Assembly (NCBI GenBank): GCA_029782025.1
Contig: JAKOVR010000209.1
Coordinates: 60,271-124,270, forward strand
Source: Actinomycetes bacterium
Lineage (GTDB): Bacteria > Actinomycetota > Acidimicrobiia > Acidimicrobiales > Acidimicrobilacustridaceae
DNA: 64,000 bases
Direction: 5' to 3'
Below are positions 16,044-24,310 of the stretch, in pieces. How positions within the stretch are numbered: the first letter of the stretch is position 1; the number at the start of each line of letters is the position of its first letter. The notes under the pieces were generated by a model that made no database searches, was not told where the DNA came from, and saw only the letters and a program-made list of their open reading frames with translations. A program made the position numbers and the translations under genes.

Positions 16044-16610
16044 ATGAACACCTTCGTGGCACGACCGCCACGCCGCCACCGGGAGATCGCCCCCGTGCCC
16101 CCACCCATCGATCCTGCTCGCACCGTCGCCCACGACGACGCGCTGCGCTCGCTGTTCGCCGAGCAGTACGTCGCGATGGTGCGCACCGCCACCGCCCTCC
16201 TCGGTCGGCGGGCCGACGCCGAGGAGGTGGTGCAGGAGGCCTTCATCCGGATGGGTGCGGTGATCGACCGCGTGCCCCCCGAGACCCGCACCGCCTACCT
16301 GCACCGGGTCGTCGTGAACCAGGCCCGGGGCAGCCTGCGCCACGACCGGGCCCGCAAGCGCCAGCCCCGACCGCTGGCCGAAGCGGCGTCGACGCCGGAG
16401 GACGATGCCGTCGCCTCCGACGGCGCCCGCCGCCTGCTCGCCCTCCTCGACGAGCTCCCCGAGCGCCAGCGCACCTGCCTGGTGCTGCGCTACCACGCCG
16501 GGCTCACCGACACCGAGATCGCCGACGCCCTCGGGCTCTCCCTGGGCTCGGCCAAGACCCACCTCCGCCGGGGCCTCGAGGCCCTCCGCACCAAGGCCAG
16601 CCTCCGATGA
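16044..16610 (+). CDS. ECF RNA polymerase sigma factor
   Basis: 188 residues. Region 2 spans ~35-100 ('LFAEQYVAMVRTATALLGRRADAEEVVQEAFIRM') and region 4 spans ~130-185 ('LLDELPERQRTCLVLRYHAGLTDTEIADALGLSLGSAKTHLRRGL'), a SigE-like extracytoplasmic-function factor. It overlaps the next gene by 4 nt (ATGA), which encodes a single-pass membrane protein, the standard sigma/anti-sigma layout. Its regulon is unknown; the adjacent Cys-tail/DUF692 genes are the obvious candidates. The purine-rich GGGGAG lies only 1 nt before the ATG, so initiation is not explained by a normal ribosome site. Confidence 0.93.
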   Translation: MNTFVARPPRRHREIAPVPPPIDPARTVAHDDALRSLFAEQYVAMVRTATALLGRRADAEEVVQEAFIRMGAVIDRVPPETRTAYLHRVVVNQARGSLRHDRARKRQPRPLAEAASTPEDDAVASDGARRLLALLDELPERQRTCLVLRYHAGLTDTEIADALGLSLGSAKTHLRRGLEALRTKASLR

Positions 16611-18379
16611 CCACCGACGACGCCACCCCCACCGACCCGGGCTCCACCGACCTGGGCGCCCTCGATCCGTTCGAAGCCGACCTCGCCGCCGCGCTGGCGG
16701 CGCGGGCCGACGCCGGCGGCGCCCCCATCGACGCCGCCGCCGGGTGGGACGCCGTGGCCCACGGCGTGGCGAGCCACCGGGCGCCGTCCGTCCTGGCCCG
16801 GCGCGGCCCAGCGCTGGCCGCCGCCGCGGCGGTGGTGCTGCTCGTGGCCGTCGGCCTGGTGGCCGTGGCCCGGCGCGACACCACCGTCGACGTCGGCCCC
16901 TCCCGTCCCGGCACCACCGGCGCCGCCCCGGGGTCCACACCGGGGAGCGCTGGCACCACCGTGTCCGGGGTGCTCCTCCTCGACGGCGGGGGCATCGGGC
17001 CGTGGCGCTTCGGCCAGCCCATCGCCGACGTGCTCCCCGGTCTCCAGGCCGCCCTCGGGCCGGCCGACACCGCCGGCACCGATGCCGGGGACACGAAGGG
17101 CGCCCGCTGGAAGACGTTCGAGATCAGGTGGCAGGACGACGGCCGGTTCTCGGGCTGGACCCTCACCGACACCGACGTCGTGGGTGCCGCGGCGCCGCCG
17201 TCGCTCGTGCTCCCCCTCGGCCTCTCGCTCGGCATGACGGTGGGCGAGTTGCGGGCGTGGCCGGGCAGCACCACGCCGGTCGAGCTCGACAAGGCCGGCC
17301 CCGCCCTGTGCGGGACCCTCGAGGGCCGGCTCTGCGGGCTGGTGAGCGCCAGCAGCCTCGATCCCCCGACCCAGACCCTGCCCGACGACGCCCTCGTCTA
17401 CGGCTTCGCCGCCGGGACCGGCGCCAGGTTCTCGGGCACCCCGGCCACCACGTCGCCCGACGGCACCGTGCCCACCGGCACCGTGGCCCTGCAGGGCGAC
17501 GGTCTCGGGGAGTGGCGCTTCGGGACCGACGGCGACGCCGTCGTCGCCCGGCTGACCGAGCGGCTCGGCCCCCCCGACGAGGACTCGGGCTGGACCGGCC
17601 CCGGGTTCTACGCCGTGCGCTCGCGGGGCGTGCGGTGGAAGGCCCTCGACCTGACCCTGCTGGAGGAGTCGAAGAAGCCGGTGCTCCTGGGGTGGACGGT
17701 GTACAAGTCCGAACGGGGCTCGGCCGACCTCCCGGCCGGCGTCACGCTCCCCGCCGGGGTGCGCCTCGGGATGACCCTCGACGAGCTGCGGGCTGCGGTC
17801 GGGGCCACCAAGAGCCAGGGCCTCGAGGGCTCGATCGGCGAGTGCTGGACCGACCACGGCAAGCCGGTCTGCGTGGCCTTCGACCCGGCCAGCGGCTCCA
17901 CCGTGCAACCGGCCACCGGGTCGATGCGGGTGCTCATGGTCCTGGCCGGGCTCCAGGTCGATCCGTCGCTGGTGCCCGACGCCCGCGGGGGCAGCACCCC
18001 GGCGACGTTGCCCCCAGTGTCGACCGTGCCCACCCCGGCCTCCGGTGTCCCCACGCCCCCGGCCCCGCCCGCCGGCACCGTCGCCACCACCTGGCGGCTG
18101 CAGAACCCGGCCGACGCCAACCCCGAGGCCTGGAACTTCGCCGTGCGGGTGAACTACGCCGGCTGCGCCGGGTCGGCCGTCCCGGGTGACACCCTCATCG
18201 GCCCGTACGTGCAGGAGACCAGCACCGACGTGGTGGTGAGCTTCTTCGCCGCCCCGCTACCGGGAGGCGCCCACCTCTGCCCGCTCCCCCTCGGCACGCC
18301 GGCCACCATCCAGCTCCACCAGGCGCTCGGCACGCGGAAGCTGCACATCGGCGTCGGCGGGACCGTCCGCGACCTGTGA
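16607..18379 (+). CDS. Single-pass membrane protein with duplicated outer domain; putative anti-sigma factor
   Basis: 590 residues. An acidic N-terminal ~60-residue cytoplasmic part lacks the zinc HxxxCxxC motif, followed by one membrane helix (~64-86). The outside part has two copies of one domain: ~119-280 ('GVLLLDGGGIGPWRFGQ...LGMTVGELRAW') and ~291-445 ('GTVALQGDGLGEWRFGT...LGMTLDELRAA'). Each ends with a Cys-containing segment. A Thr/Pro-rich linker leads to a C-terminal domain (~497-590) with two more cysteines. Translational coupling to the ECF sigma gene makes an anti-sigma role likely. The duplicated exterior would be the sensor. Family not recognised. Confidence 0.75.
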   Translation: MTTDDATPTDPGSTDLGALDPFEADLAAALAARADAGGAPIDAAAGWDAVAHGVASHRAPSVLARRGPALAAAAAVVLLVAVGLVAVARRDTTVDVGPSRPGTTGAAPGSTPGSAGTTVSGVLLLDGGGIGPWRFGQPIADVLPGLQAALGPADTAGTDAGDTKGARWKTFEIRWQDDGRFSGWTLTDTDVVGAAAPPSLVLPLGLSLGMTVGELRAWPGSTTPVELDKAGPALCGTLEGRLCGLVSASSLDPPTQTLPDDALVYGFAAGTGARFSGTPATTSPDGTVPTGTVALQGDGLGEWRFGTDGDAVVARLTERLGPPDEDSGWTGPGFYAVRSRGVRWKALDLTLLEESKKPVLLGWTVYKSERGSADLPAGVTLPAGVRLGMTLDELRAAVGATKSQGLEGSIGECWTDHGKPVCVAFDPASGSTVQPATGSMRVLMVLAGLQVDPSLVPDARGGSTPATLPPVSTVPTPASGVPTPPAPPAGTVATTWRLQNPADANPEAWNFAVRVNYAGCAGSAVPGDTLIGPYVQETSTDVVVSFFAAPLPGGAHLCPLPLGTPATIQLHQALGTRKLHIGVGGTVRDL

Positions 18380-18410
18380 CCGGGAGACACCGGCGGCGCC
18401 GGCCGTCGTC

Positions 18411-18416
18411 CACACT
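18411..18416 (+). promoter_or_regulatory. Possible -10 element of Cys-tail gene
   Basis: CACACT, 6 nt before the GTG at 18423; a CAnnnT variant of the leaderless -10 pattern seen across the window. Confidence 0.3.
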
Positions 18417-18422
18417 GGTGCT

Positions 18423-19460
18423 GTGCCTGCGCTGACCGTTCCCCTCCCCGCCCTGGCCCAGGGCGCGGCGCCCACCACCACCACCACCGCCGCGCCCCCG
18501 ACCACCAAGGCCGTCACCGTCGTCACTAACGAGCGGGGCATCGCCGTCGCCTCGACCCCCGCCACCCCGAGCGCGGCGGTCCAGGGCGACACGTGGGGCA
18601 TCCCCGGCTCGACCTTCGTGTGGGTCTACGTCGGCTGCATCGTGGGGGCGATGGTCCTCGCCGCGGTGGCCCGGCGCCTCCTCACCGCCGGCGGGGACCG
18701 CGCCGTGGAGAACGTCAACCACCTCGGGGTCTACGAGACGGCCGGCCTCAACGCCGGGCCGCCGTTGATCGCCGCCACCGCCGTCGCCCGCATCCAGCGG
18801 CTCGACAACGCCGGCGCCGCCACCCACCCCGTGGAGCGGGTCGCCGTCGACCTCTGGCGGAGCCAGCCCGGCGTGTCGTTGGCCCAGGTCCAGCAGCAGC
18901 TCGAGCCGTCGGCCGAGGTGGCGGCGGTCATGCAGTCGCTGGTGGACCGCGGGTTCCTGCTGTCGCCGGCCCGGCGCCAGCTCACCCGCATCCGGGCGGT
19001 CTTCCCGGCCGCCGTGCTCGGCCTCGGCATCCTGCGCTGGCAGGCCGGCACGGCCAACGGCAAGCCCACCGGCTTCCTGATCGGACTCATGGTCGTCGAC
19101 GGCCTCGTGTTCCTGATCACCCTCGTGCGCCCCAAGCGCTCCCGCCGCGGGGAGCGCCTCCTGCTCGAGGCCCGCAAGGCCCCGGCCATCCGCAGCATGA
19201 CCCAGTCGGCCCTGGCCTCCCACGCCCCGCTCGACACCGCCGCCCTGCTCGGTGTGGCCGTGTTCGGCACGGCCGTGCTGTGGGAGGCCGACGCCGCGCT
19301 GGCCGGCGCCATGGGCGCGCCCCGGCTGCTCGGCTCGATGGCCACCCCGAGCTCGGACAGTTCCTCGGGGTCGAGCTGCAGCGGTGGGTCCTCCTGTGGC
19401 GGCGGTTCGTCGTGTGGCGGGGGGTCCTCGTGCGGCGGCGGCGGTGGCTGCGGCGGCTGA
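18423..19460 (+). CDS. TIGR04222-type membrane protein with periodic Cys tail; putative modified substrate
   Basis: 345 residues from a GTG. A Thr/Pro/Ala-rich N-terminal part is followed by a membrane helix (~60-80), a cytoplasmic helical domain ('NHLGVYETAGLNAGPPLIAATAVARI', the TIGR04222 signature as I recall it), further hydrophobic segments ('VFPAAVLGLGIL', 'GFLIGLMVVDGLVFLITLV'), a basic stretch and a last hydrophobic segment. The final 36 residues are Ser/Gly only apart from one Asp and five cysteines at 319, 325, 331, 337 and 343, exactly every sixth residue. The overlapping downstream gene is a DUF692 enzyme; members of that family oxidatively modify cysteines of peptides. The tail is therefore a plausible modification target or metal-binding arm. 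Its chemistry is unknown. Confidence 0.85.
   Translation: MPALTVPLPALAQGAAPTTTTTAAPPTTKAVTVVTNERGIAVASTPATPSAAVQGDTWGIPGSTFVWVYVGCIVGAMVLAAVARRLLTAGGDRAVENVNHLGVYETAGLNAGPPLIAATAVARIQRLDNAGAATHPVERVAVDLWRSQPGVSLAQVQQQLEPSAEVAAVMQSLVDRGFLLSPARRQLTRIRAVFPAAVLGLGILRWQAGTANGKPTGFLIGLMVVDGLVFLITLVRPKRSRRGERLLLEARKAPAIRSMTQSALASHAPLDTAALLGVAVFGTAVLWEADAALAGAMGAPRLLGSMATPSSDSSSGSSCSGGSSCGGGSSCGGGSSCGGGGGCGG
19350..19457 (+). repeat. Hexapeptide Cys repeat tail (protein-level repeat)
   Basis: The last 36 codons encode a Ser/Gly tail with Cys codons at 19377, 19395, 19413, 19431 and 19449, spaced 18 nt apart. Codons vary (TGC/TGT; GGT/GGC/GGG; TCC/TCG), so the period is held at the protein level rather than by recent slippage. 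Confidence 0.85.
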
Positions 19461-20772
19461 CCGGCTGGCCGCCGCAGCCCGGCACGGGGCTGGCATCGGG
19501 CTCGGGTGGCGGCCCGAAGTGGCCCTGCTCCTGCTCGACCGGCCCGACCTCGCCTTCACCGAGGTGATCGCCGAGTCGATCGCCGGGCCGGCCCGCCGCG
19601 ACGGCACCGTGCCCACCCACGTCCCGCACCACCTGGCCGAGTGGCTGACGGCCACGGGCCGGCCCTGCATCCCGCACGGCGTGAAGCTCGGCCTGGGTGG
19701 GGCCGAGCGGCCGGCGCAGGACCGCATCGCCCGCCTCGCCGCCGCCGCCCGCGCCGTCGATGCGCCCCTGGTGAGCGAGCACCTGGCCTTCGTGCGGGCC
19801 GGCGGCATCGAGATCGGACACCTCACCCCGCTCCCCCGCACCCGGGCCATGGTCGACCTGCTGGTCGAGCACATCGGGATCGTGGCCGACGGCCTGCCGG
19901 TGCCGTTCGCCGTGGAGCACGCCGCCGCCCTGTTCGGCTGGCCCGACGACGAGCTCGACGAAGCGGCGTTCGTGGCCGAGGTCGTGGGCCGCAGCGGTGC
20001 GGCGCTGGTGCTCGACCTGGCCAACGTGGTGGTCGGCTGCGCCAACCACGGCGGCACCCCGTCCCACTTCCTCGACACCGTGCCGCTCGAGCAGGTGGCC
20101 TACGTCCACGTGGCCGGCGGCGTCGAGCGCGACGGCTTGCGCCACGACACCCACGCCCACCCGCTCTGGCCCGAGGTCCTCGACCTCGTGGCCGAGGTGG
20201 CCGAGCGGGCCCCGTGGGCCCCGGTGCTGCTCGAGCGCGACGACCGGTTCCCGCCCCGGGCCGAGCTCGAGGCCGAACTCGACTCGCTGACTGACGTCCG
20301 CATCGTTCCTTCGGAATCTGTGACCCGCAGACCGCTCCCACGACCGGCTGCCAGCAACAGATCCCGGGAGGAAGGGCTGGCCGACCGGCAGGCCGAGCTG
20401 GCCCGCGCCCTCGTCGCCGGCGGGCCCGTCCCCGACGGCTTCGACGCCGGCCGCATCGCCGTGGCGGCCGACGCCCTCCGCCACAAGCGGGCGGGCGAGG
20501 TGCGGGACCGATTCCCCGCCCTGGCCCACGCCCTCGACCAGGGCGCCGGCTTCGATCACGGCCCCGGCTTCGAGACCGCCTTCGTCGCCTATGCCCGCAC
20601 GGTGCCGCCTCCGGGCTCGACCGTCGCCGACGGCCTGGCCTTCGCCGCCACCCTCGATCGCGCCGCGCTCACCGAGCAGGCCCGCGACGAGCTGGCGGTC
20701 AGTCGGCGTCGAGGGCGAGGAGGTCGTCGAGGGTTTCGCGGCGGACCACCACGCGGGCCGCGCCGTCGTTGA
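19444..20772 (+). CDS. DUF692 (MNIO) family multinuclear iron enzyme with C-terminal helical domain
   Basis: 442 residues from the GTG at 19444, inside the Cys-tail coding region (17-nt overlap); a longer frame to 19252 lies wholly in the neighbour. The TIM-barrel DUF692 core (~13-285) shows 'GIGLGWRPE', 'HVPHH' (H59, H62, H63), 'HGVKLGLGG', 'VSEHLAF', 'VEHAAALF', 'LDLANVVVG', 'HVAGG', 'HDTHAHPLW' and 'LLERDD', containing the expected His/Glu/Asp metal ligands. Characterised relatives (e.g. MbnB, TglH, BufB) use two or three irons to rearrange Cys residues of ribosomal peptides. The last ~140 residues form a separate helical domain that may be a fused substrate-binding partner. The 3' end overlaps lysA by 74 nt on the other strand. 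Confidence 0.92.
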   Translation: MAAAADRLAAAARHGAGIGLGWRPEVALLLLDRPDLAFTEVIAESIAGPARRDGTVPTHVPHHLAEWLTATGRPCIPHGVKLGLGGAERPAQDRIARLAAAARAVDAPLVSEHLAFVRAGGIEIGHLTPLPRTRAMVDLLVEHIGIVADGLPVPFAVEHAAALFGWPDDELDEAAFVAEVVGRSGAALVLDLANVVVGCANHGGTPSHFLDTVPLEQVAYVHVAGGVERDGLRHDTHAHPLWPEVLDLVAEVAERAPWAPVLLERDDRFPPRAELEAELDSLTDVRIVPSESVTRRPLPRPAASNRSREEGLADRQAELARALVAGGPVPDGFDAGRIAVAADALRHKRAGEVRDRFPALAHALDQGAGFDHGPGFETAFVAYARTVPPPGSTVADGLAFAATLDRAALTEQARDELAVSRRRGRGGRRGFRGGPPRGPRRR

Positions 20773-22003
20773 CGAACACCACGGCCGGGCGGGGCACCTT
20801 GTTGTAGTTGCTGCCCATGGCGTGGCCGTAGGCGCCGGTGACCGGGGTGGCCAGGAGGTCGCCCACGGCCAGGTCGGTCGGCACGGCGGCGTCGCGCACG
20901 AGCAGGTCGCCCGACTCGCAGTGCTTGCCCACCACGGTGACGGTGCGGGGCCGGGGTGCGAAAGGGGCGCGGGGCAGGAAGGCCTCGTAGCCGCTGCCGT
21001 AGAGCACGGGCCGGGGGTTGTCGCTCATCCCGCCGTCGACGGCGACATAGGTGCGGATGCCCGGCACCTCCTTCACCGTGCCCACGGTGTAGAGGGTGAC
21101 GGCGGCCTGGGCCACGATCGACCGGCCCGGTTCGGCGGTGACGGTGGCCTCGATGCCGTGGGCCTCGACGGCCCGGTGGATGGCGCCGGCCCAGTCGGCG
21201 AACGACGGCGCCGTCTCGCCGGTCATGTAGGCCACGCCCAGCCCGCCGCCCACCGAGAGCTCGGGGAGCTCGTGCTCGTGGAACCAGGGCGCCAGCACGC
21301 CGATGGCCCGCTCGAAGAACCCGGCCTCGAAGACGTTGGACCCGATGTGCATGTGCAGCCCGACCAGCTCCACCGACGAGGAGGACCGGGCCCGCAGGAA
21401 CGCCGCTTCGGCCGCGCCGGTGTGCACCCCGAAACCGAACTTGGAGTCGTCCTGGCCGGTCTGGACGTACTCGTGGGTGTGGGCCTCGATGCCGGGGGTG
21501 AGCCGCAGCAGCACCTTGGGTGCCGGCAGGCCCTCGCCGCCCACGAGGGCGTCGAGCCGGTCGAGCTCGTCGAAGCTGTCGACCACGATCCGGCCGATCC
21601 CCTCGGTGAGGGCCCGGCGCAGCTCGGCCTCGCTCTTGTTGTTGCCGTGCAGCGTGAGCCGCGACGCGGGCACGCCGGCGGCCCGGGCCACGTGGTACTC
21701 GCCGCCGGTCGACACGTCGAGGTGCATGCCCTCCTCGTGGGCCAGCCGGGCCATGGCCAGGCAGAGGAAGGCCTTGGTGGCGTAGTGCACGCCGTCGGGG
21801 AAGGCGGCCACCGCCTCACGGCAGCGCTGGCGGAGGTGGGCCTCGTCGTAGACGAACAGCGGCGTGCCGAACTCGGCGGCGAGGTCGAGGGTGCTGCACC
21901 CGCCGATGGTGAGGGCGCCGGTGGCGGCGTCGACCCCGGCCGTGACCGGCAGCAGCGCCGCCGGCAGCACGTCGCCGGCCGGATCCGGGCCGGGACCGCT
22001 CAC
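20699..22003 (-). CDS. lysA: Diaminopimelate decarboxylase
   Basis: 434 residues; last step of lysine synthesis, meso-diaminopimelate to lysine. PLP lysine K77 in 'HYATKAFLC', glycine-rich phosphate site 'SVGGGLGVAY', and the C-terminal 'GKHCESGDLL' substrate/catalytic segment are visible. The GTG start overlaps the argS stop by 4 nt (GTGA), so the pair is co-translated; argS-lysA adjacency is common in Actinobacteria. The 3' end overlaps the convergent DUF692 gene. Confidence 0.97.
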   Translation of the reverse strand: MSGPGPDPAGDVLPAALLPVTAGVDAATGALTIGGCSTLDLAAEFGTPLFVYDEAHLRQRCREAVAAFPDGVHYATKAFLCLAMARLAHEEGMHLDVSTGGEYHVARAAGVPASRLTLHGNNKSEAELRRALTEGIGRIVVDSFDELDRLDALVGGEGLPAPKVLLRLTPGIEAHTHEYVQTGQDDSKFGFGVHTGAAEAAFLRARSSSSVELVGLHMHIGSNVFEAGFFERAIGVLAPWFHEHELPELSVGGGLGVAYMTGETAPSFADWAGAIHRAVEAHGIEATVTAEPGRSIVAQAAVTLYTVGTVKEVPGIRTYVAVDGGMSDNPRPVLYGSGYEAFLPRAPFAPRPRTVTVVGKHCESGDLLVRDAAVPTDLAVGDLLATPVTGAYGHAMGSNYNKVPRPAVVFVNDGAARVVVRRETLDDLLALDAD

Positions 22004-23616
22004 AGGTGGTCGGGGGCCGACACCCCGAGGAGGTCGAGCCCGATCTGCAGGCCCACCGACGCCGCCTCCACCAGCCAGAGGCGGGCGTGGGTGAGGGCGG
22101 CGGGGGTCTGGTCGGAGATCACGTAGCAGTCGTGGTGGAAGCCGTGCACGGCGCCGGCCAACTCCCGCACCCACGCCGTGATCTTGTGGGGGGCCCGCTC
22201 CCGGCAGGCGAGGGCGACGGCGTCGGGCAGGGCGGCCAGCACCCGGAGCAGCTCGAGCTCGCGCTCGTGGACGAGCAGCCCGAGGTCGACGTCGGCCAGC
22301 GGGAGGCGCTCGACCCCGACCTCGACCGCCTTGCGCCCGATGGAGTGCAGCCGGGCGTGGGCCATCTGCACGTAGTAGACGGGATTCTCCATCCCCTGGG
22401 CCATGACCTTGGCCAGGTCGAAGACCTGCTCGGACTCGACGGACTGGAGGAGGAACGTGAGCCGGGCGGCGTCGGGGCCGACCTCGTCGATCAGCTCGCG
22501 CAGCTCCACCAGGTCGCCGGTGCGCTTGGAGATCTTCACCTCGGCGCCGTCGCGCTGGAGCTTCACCAGCTGGGTGAGCGGCACCTCGAACTTGTCGGGG
22601 TCGAGACCGAGGAAGGTGAGGGCGGCCCGCATCCGGGGCACGTACCCGTGGTGGTCGGCGCCCCACACGTCGACCAGCCGGTCGAACCCGCGGGAGAGCT
22701 TGTCGCGGTGGTAGGCGATGTCGGGGAGGACGTAGGTGAAGTCGCCGTCGGACTTGACCAGCACGCGGTCCTTGTCGTCGCCGGCGTCGGTGGTGCGCAG
22801 CCACACCGCGCCGTCGGCGTCGTAGACGTGGCCGCCGGCCCGCAGGTCGGCCAGGGTGGCCTCGATGGCGCCGCTGTCGACCAGCGACCGCTCGCTGAAC
22901 CACGTCTCGAACTCGATGTGGAGCAGCGACAGCACGGCGCGGTGGTCGTCGATGGCCCGGGCCTCGCCCCACTCGAGGGGGTCGACCCCGTCGGGCATCT
23001 CGGCGGCCCAGTCCTTGATGTACTGGCCCATGTAGCTGTTCTCGGGCATCTCCTCGTCGGAGGCACCGGCCTTGCGGGCGGCGAGCGAGGCGCCGAAGGC
23101 CTCCATCTGCACGCCCCGGTCGTTGAGGTAGTACTCGCGGGACACGACGTGGCCGGTGCGCTCGAGCAGCCGGGCCAGCGAGTCGCCGAAGCAGGCGTTG
23201 CGGCCGTGGCCGGGGTGGAGCGGGCCGGTGGGGTTGGCGCTCACGAACTCGACGTTGACCCGAGCCCCGCCGCCGAGGTCGGGCCGGGCGTAGCCCCCGG
23301 CCCCTTCGGTCACCACGGTGGCGAGCACGGCGTGGAGCCAGCTCGGGGCGAGGTGGAAGTTGACGAAGCCCGGGCCGGCGATGTCGACCTTCTCGACGTG
23401 GGCCGGCGGGTCGGCGTTGAGGTGGTCGGCCACCTGCTGGGCCAGCTCGCGGGGGTTGCGGCCGGCCTTCTTGGCCGTGGCCAGGGCCACGTTGCTCGAC
23501 CAGTCACCGTGCTCGCGGCGGGCCGGCTGCTCGATGTTGATCACCTCGGGCAGGGGCTCGACCCCGAGCGCCACCAGCGCGCTCCGCAGGGCCTCGACGA
23601 GCTGGTCACGGATCAT
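22000..23616 (-). CDS. argS: Arginyl-tRNA synthetase
   Basis: 538 residues. Class I signatures: HIGH as 'HPGH' in 'TGPLHPGHGRNA' and KMSKS as 'KISKR'. An N-terminal Add-1 domain (~1-110) and a C-terminal helical anticodon-binding domain (DALR type) are present. Charges tRNA-Arg; a tRNA-Arg(CCG) gene lies 1.7 kb away. First gene of argS-lysA. The ATG is supported by TACACT 6 nt upstream. Confidence 0.97.
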   Translation of the reverse strand: MIRDQLVEALRSALVALGVEPLPEVINIEQPARREHGDWSSNVALATAKKAGRNPRELAQQVADHLNADPPAHVEKVDIAGPGFVNFHLAPSWLHAVLATVVTEGAGGYARPDLGGGARVNVEFVSANPTGPLHPGHGRNACFGDSLARLLERTGHVVSREYYLNDRGVQMEAFGASLAARKAGASDEEMPENSYMGQYIKDWAAEMPDGVDPLEWGEARAIDDHRAVLSLLHIEFETWFSERSLVDSGAIEATLADLRAGGHVYDADGAVWLRTTDAGDDKDRVLVKSDGDFTYVLPDIAYHRDKLSRGFDRLVDVWGADHHGYVPRMRAALTFLGLDPDKFEVPLTQLVKLQRDGAEVKISKRTGDLVELRELIDEVGPDAARLTFLLQSVESEQVFDLAKVMAQGMENPVYYVQMAHARLHSIGRKAVEVGVERLPLADVDLGLLVHERELELLRVLAALPDAVALACRERAPHKITAWVRELAGAVHGFHHDCYVISDQTPAALTHARLWLVEAASVGLQIGLDLLGVSAPDHL

Positions 23617-23622
23617 CGCCGC

Positions 23623-23628
23623 AGTGTA
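23623..23628 (-). promoter_or_regulatory. -10 element of argS-lysA
   Basis: TACACT on the minus strand, 6 nt before the argS ATG; leaderless-type promoter. Confidence 0.5.
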
Positions 23629-23668
23629 CGGACCGGGTCGCGCCGCCTCGAAGTCCGTAACGGCGGGG

Positions 23669-24247
23669 CTACAGCGGGAGGACGAGCGCGGTCGGCGCCA
23701 GCTCGCTGTCGGTGACCACGACCTTCTCGGCGAAGCGCAGCGGGCCGAACCCGGCGGTGGGCACGCCGTCGTCGCCGGGCAGGCCGGCCACCTCGTCGCC
23801 GACCCGGCGCAGCAGGTCGAGCTCGGCGTCGGTCACGCCGCTGATGTCGCGCACGACGAGGTCGCGGTACTCGCCCACGGCGAGCACGTGGGTGGGGGCC
23901 GACGGGACCGTCTCGAACACGGCGACGCTGGCCCGGATGTGCCACACGTCGGCCCATTCGCCGCTGCCGCCGTCGACGGCGTGGATCCGCAGCGGCCCGA
24001 GCACGTGCCGGAGCTTGCGGCCGTCGGGCCGGCCGGCGGCCACCAGCTCGGCCACCGCCGCCTCCATGGCCGCCCGGCCCTCGAAGTGCATCGGGGCCAG
24101 GGGGTGCAACCGGTAGGTGCCGTCGGCGATGAACAGCTCGGGCCACGCCTCGAGCGGCCCCTCGTCGAGCGCTTCGGTGTAGTGCCAGTAGAGGTCGTCG
24201 ATCTCGGCCCGCACCTCGAGTGGCACGGGTCCCGTGTGTCCCGTCAT
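23669..24247 (-). CDS. NTF2/SnoaL-like (ring-hydroxylating dioxygenase beta-subunit-like) protein
   Basis: 192 residues. The cone-shaped NTF2 fold is suggested by 'EIDDLYWHYTEALDEGPLEAWPELFIADGTYRL' at the N terminus and the strand pattern that follows (HVLGPLRIHAV, WADVWHIRASVAVFET, FAEKVVVTDS). This is typical of aromatic-ring dioxygenase beta subunits, which are structural. No alpha subunit is nearby, so the substrate is unknown. TATCGT lies 7 nt before the ATG. Divergent from the esterase with 63 nt between starts, so the two may be co-regulated. Confidence 0.75.
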   Translation of the reverse strand: MTGHTGPVPLEVRAEIDDLYWHYTEALDEGPLEAWPELFIADGTYRLHPLAPMHFEGRAAMEAAVAELVAAGRPDGRKLRHVLGPLRIHAVDGGSGEWADVWHIRASVAVFETVPSAPTHVLAVGEYRDLVVRDISGVTDAELDLLRRVGDEVAGLPGDDGVPTAGFGPLRFAEKVVVTDSELAPTALVLPL

Positions 24248-24254
24248 CGCGGGG

Positions 24255-24260
24255 ACGATA
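24255..24260 (-). promoter_or_regulatory. -10 element of NTF2-like gene
   Basis: TATCGT on the minus strand, 7 nt before the ATG at 24247. Confidence 0.45.
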
Positions 24261-24298
24261 CCCGCACGGGCACCGCCGCCCCGACGGCCGGCGGTCGG

Positions 24299-24304
24299 TA
24301 TCGT
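24299..24304 (+). promoter_or_regulatory. -10 element of esterase gene
   Basis: TATCGT, 6 nt before the ATG at 24311; the same hexamer serves the divergent gene 39 nt away. Confidence 0.45.
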
Positions 24305-24310
24305 CACCGC

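Noticed and set aside
16405..18189. 594-codon ORF starting within the sigma factor gene
   Set aside because: Alternate frame of the sigma/anti-sigma genes, Arg-rich and without motif.
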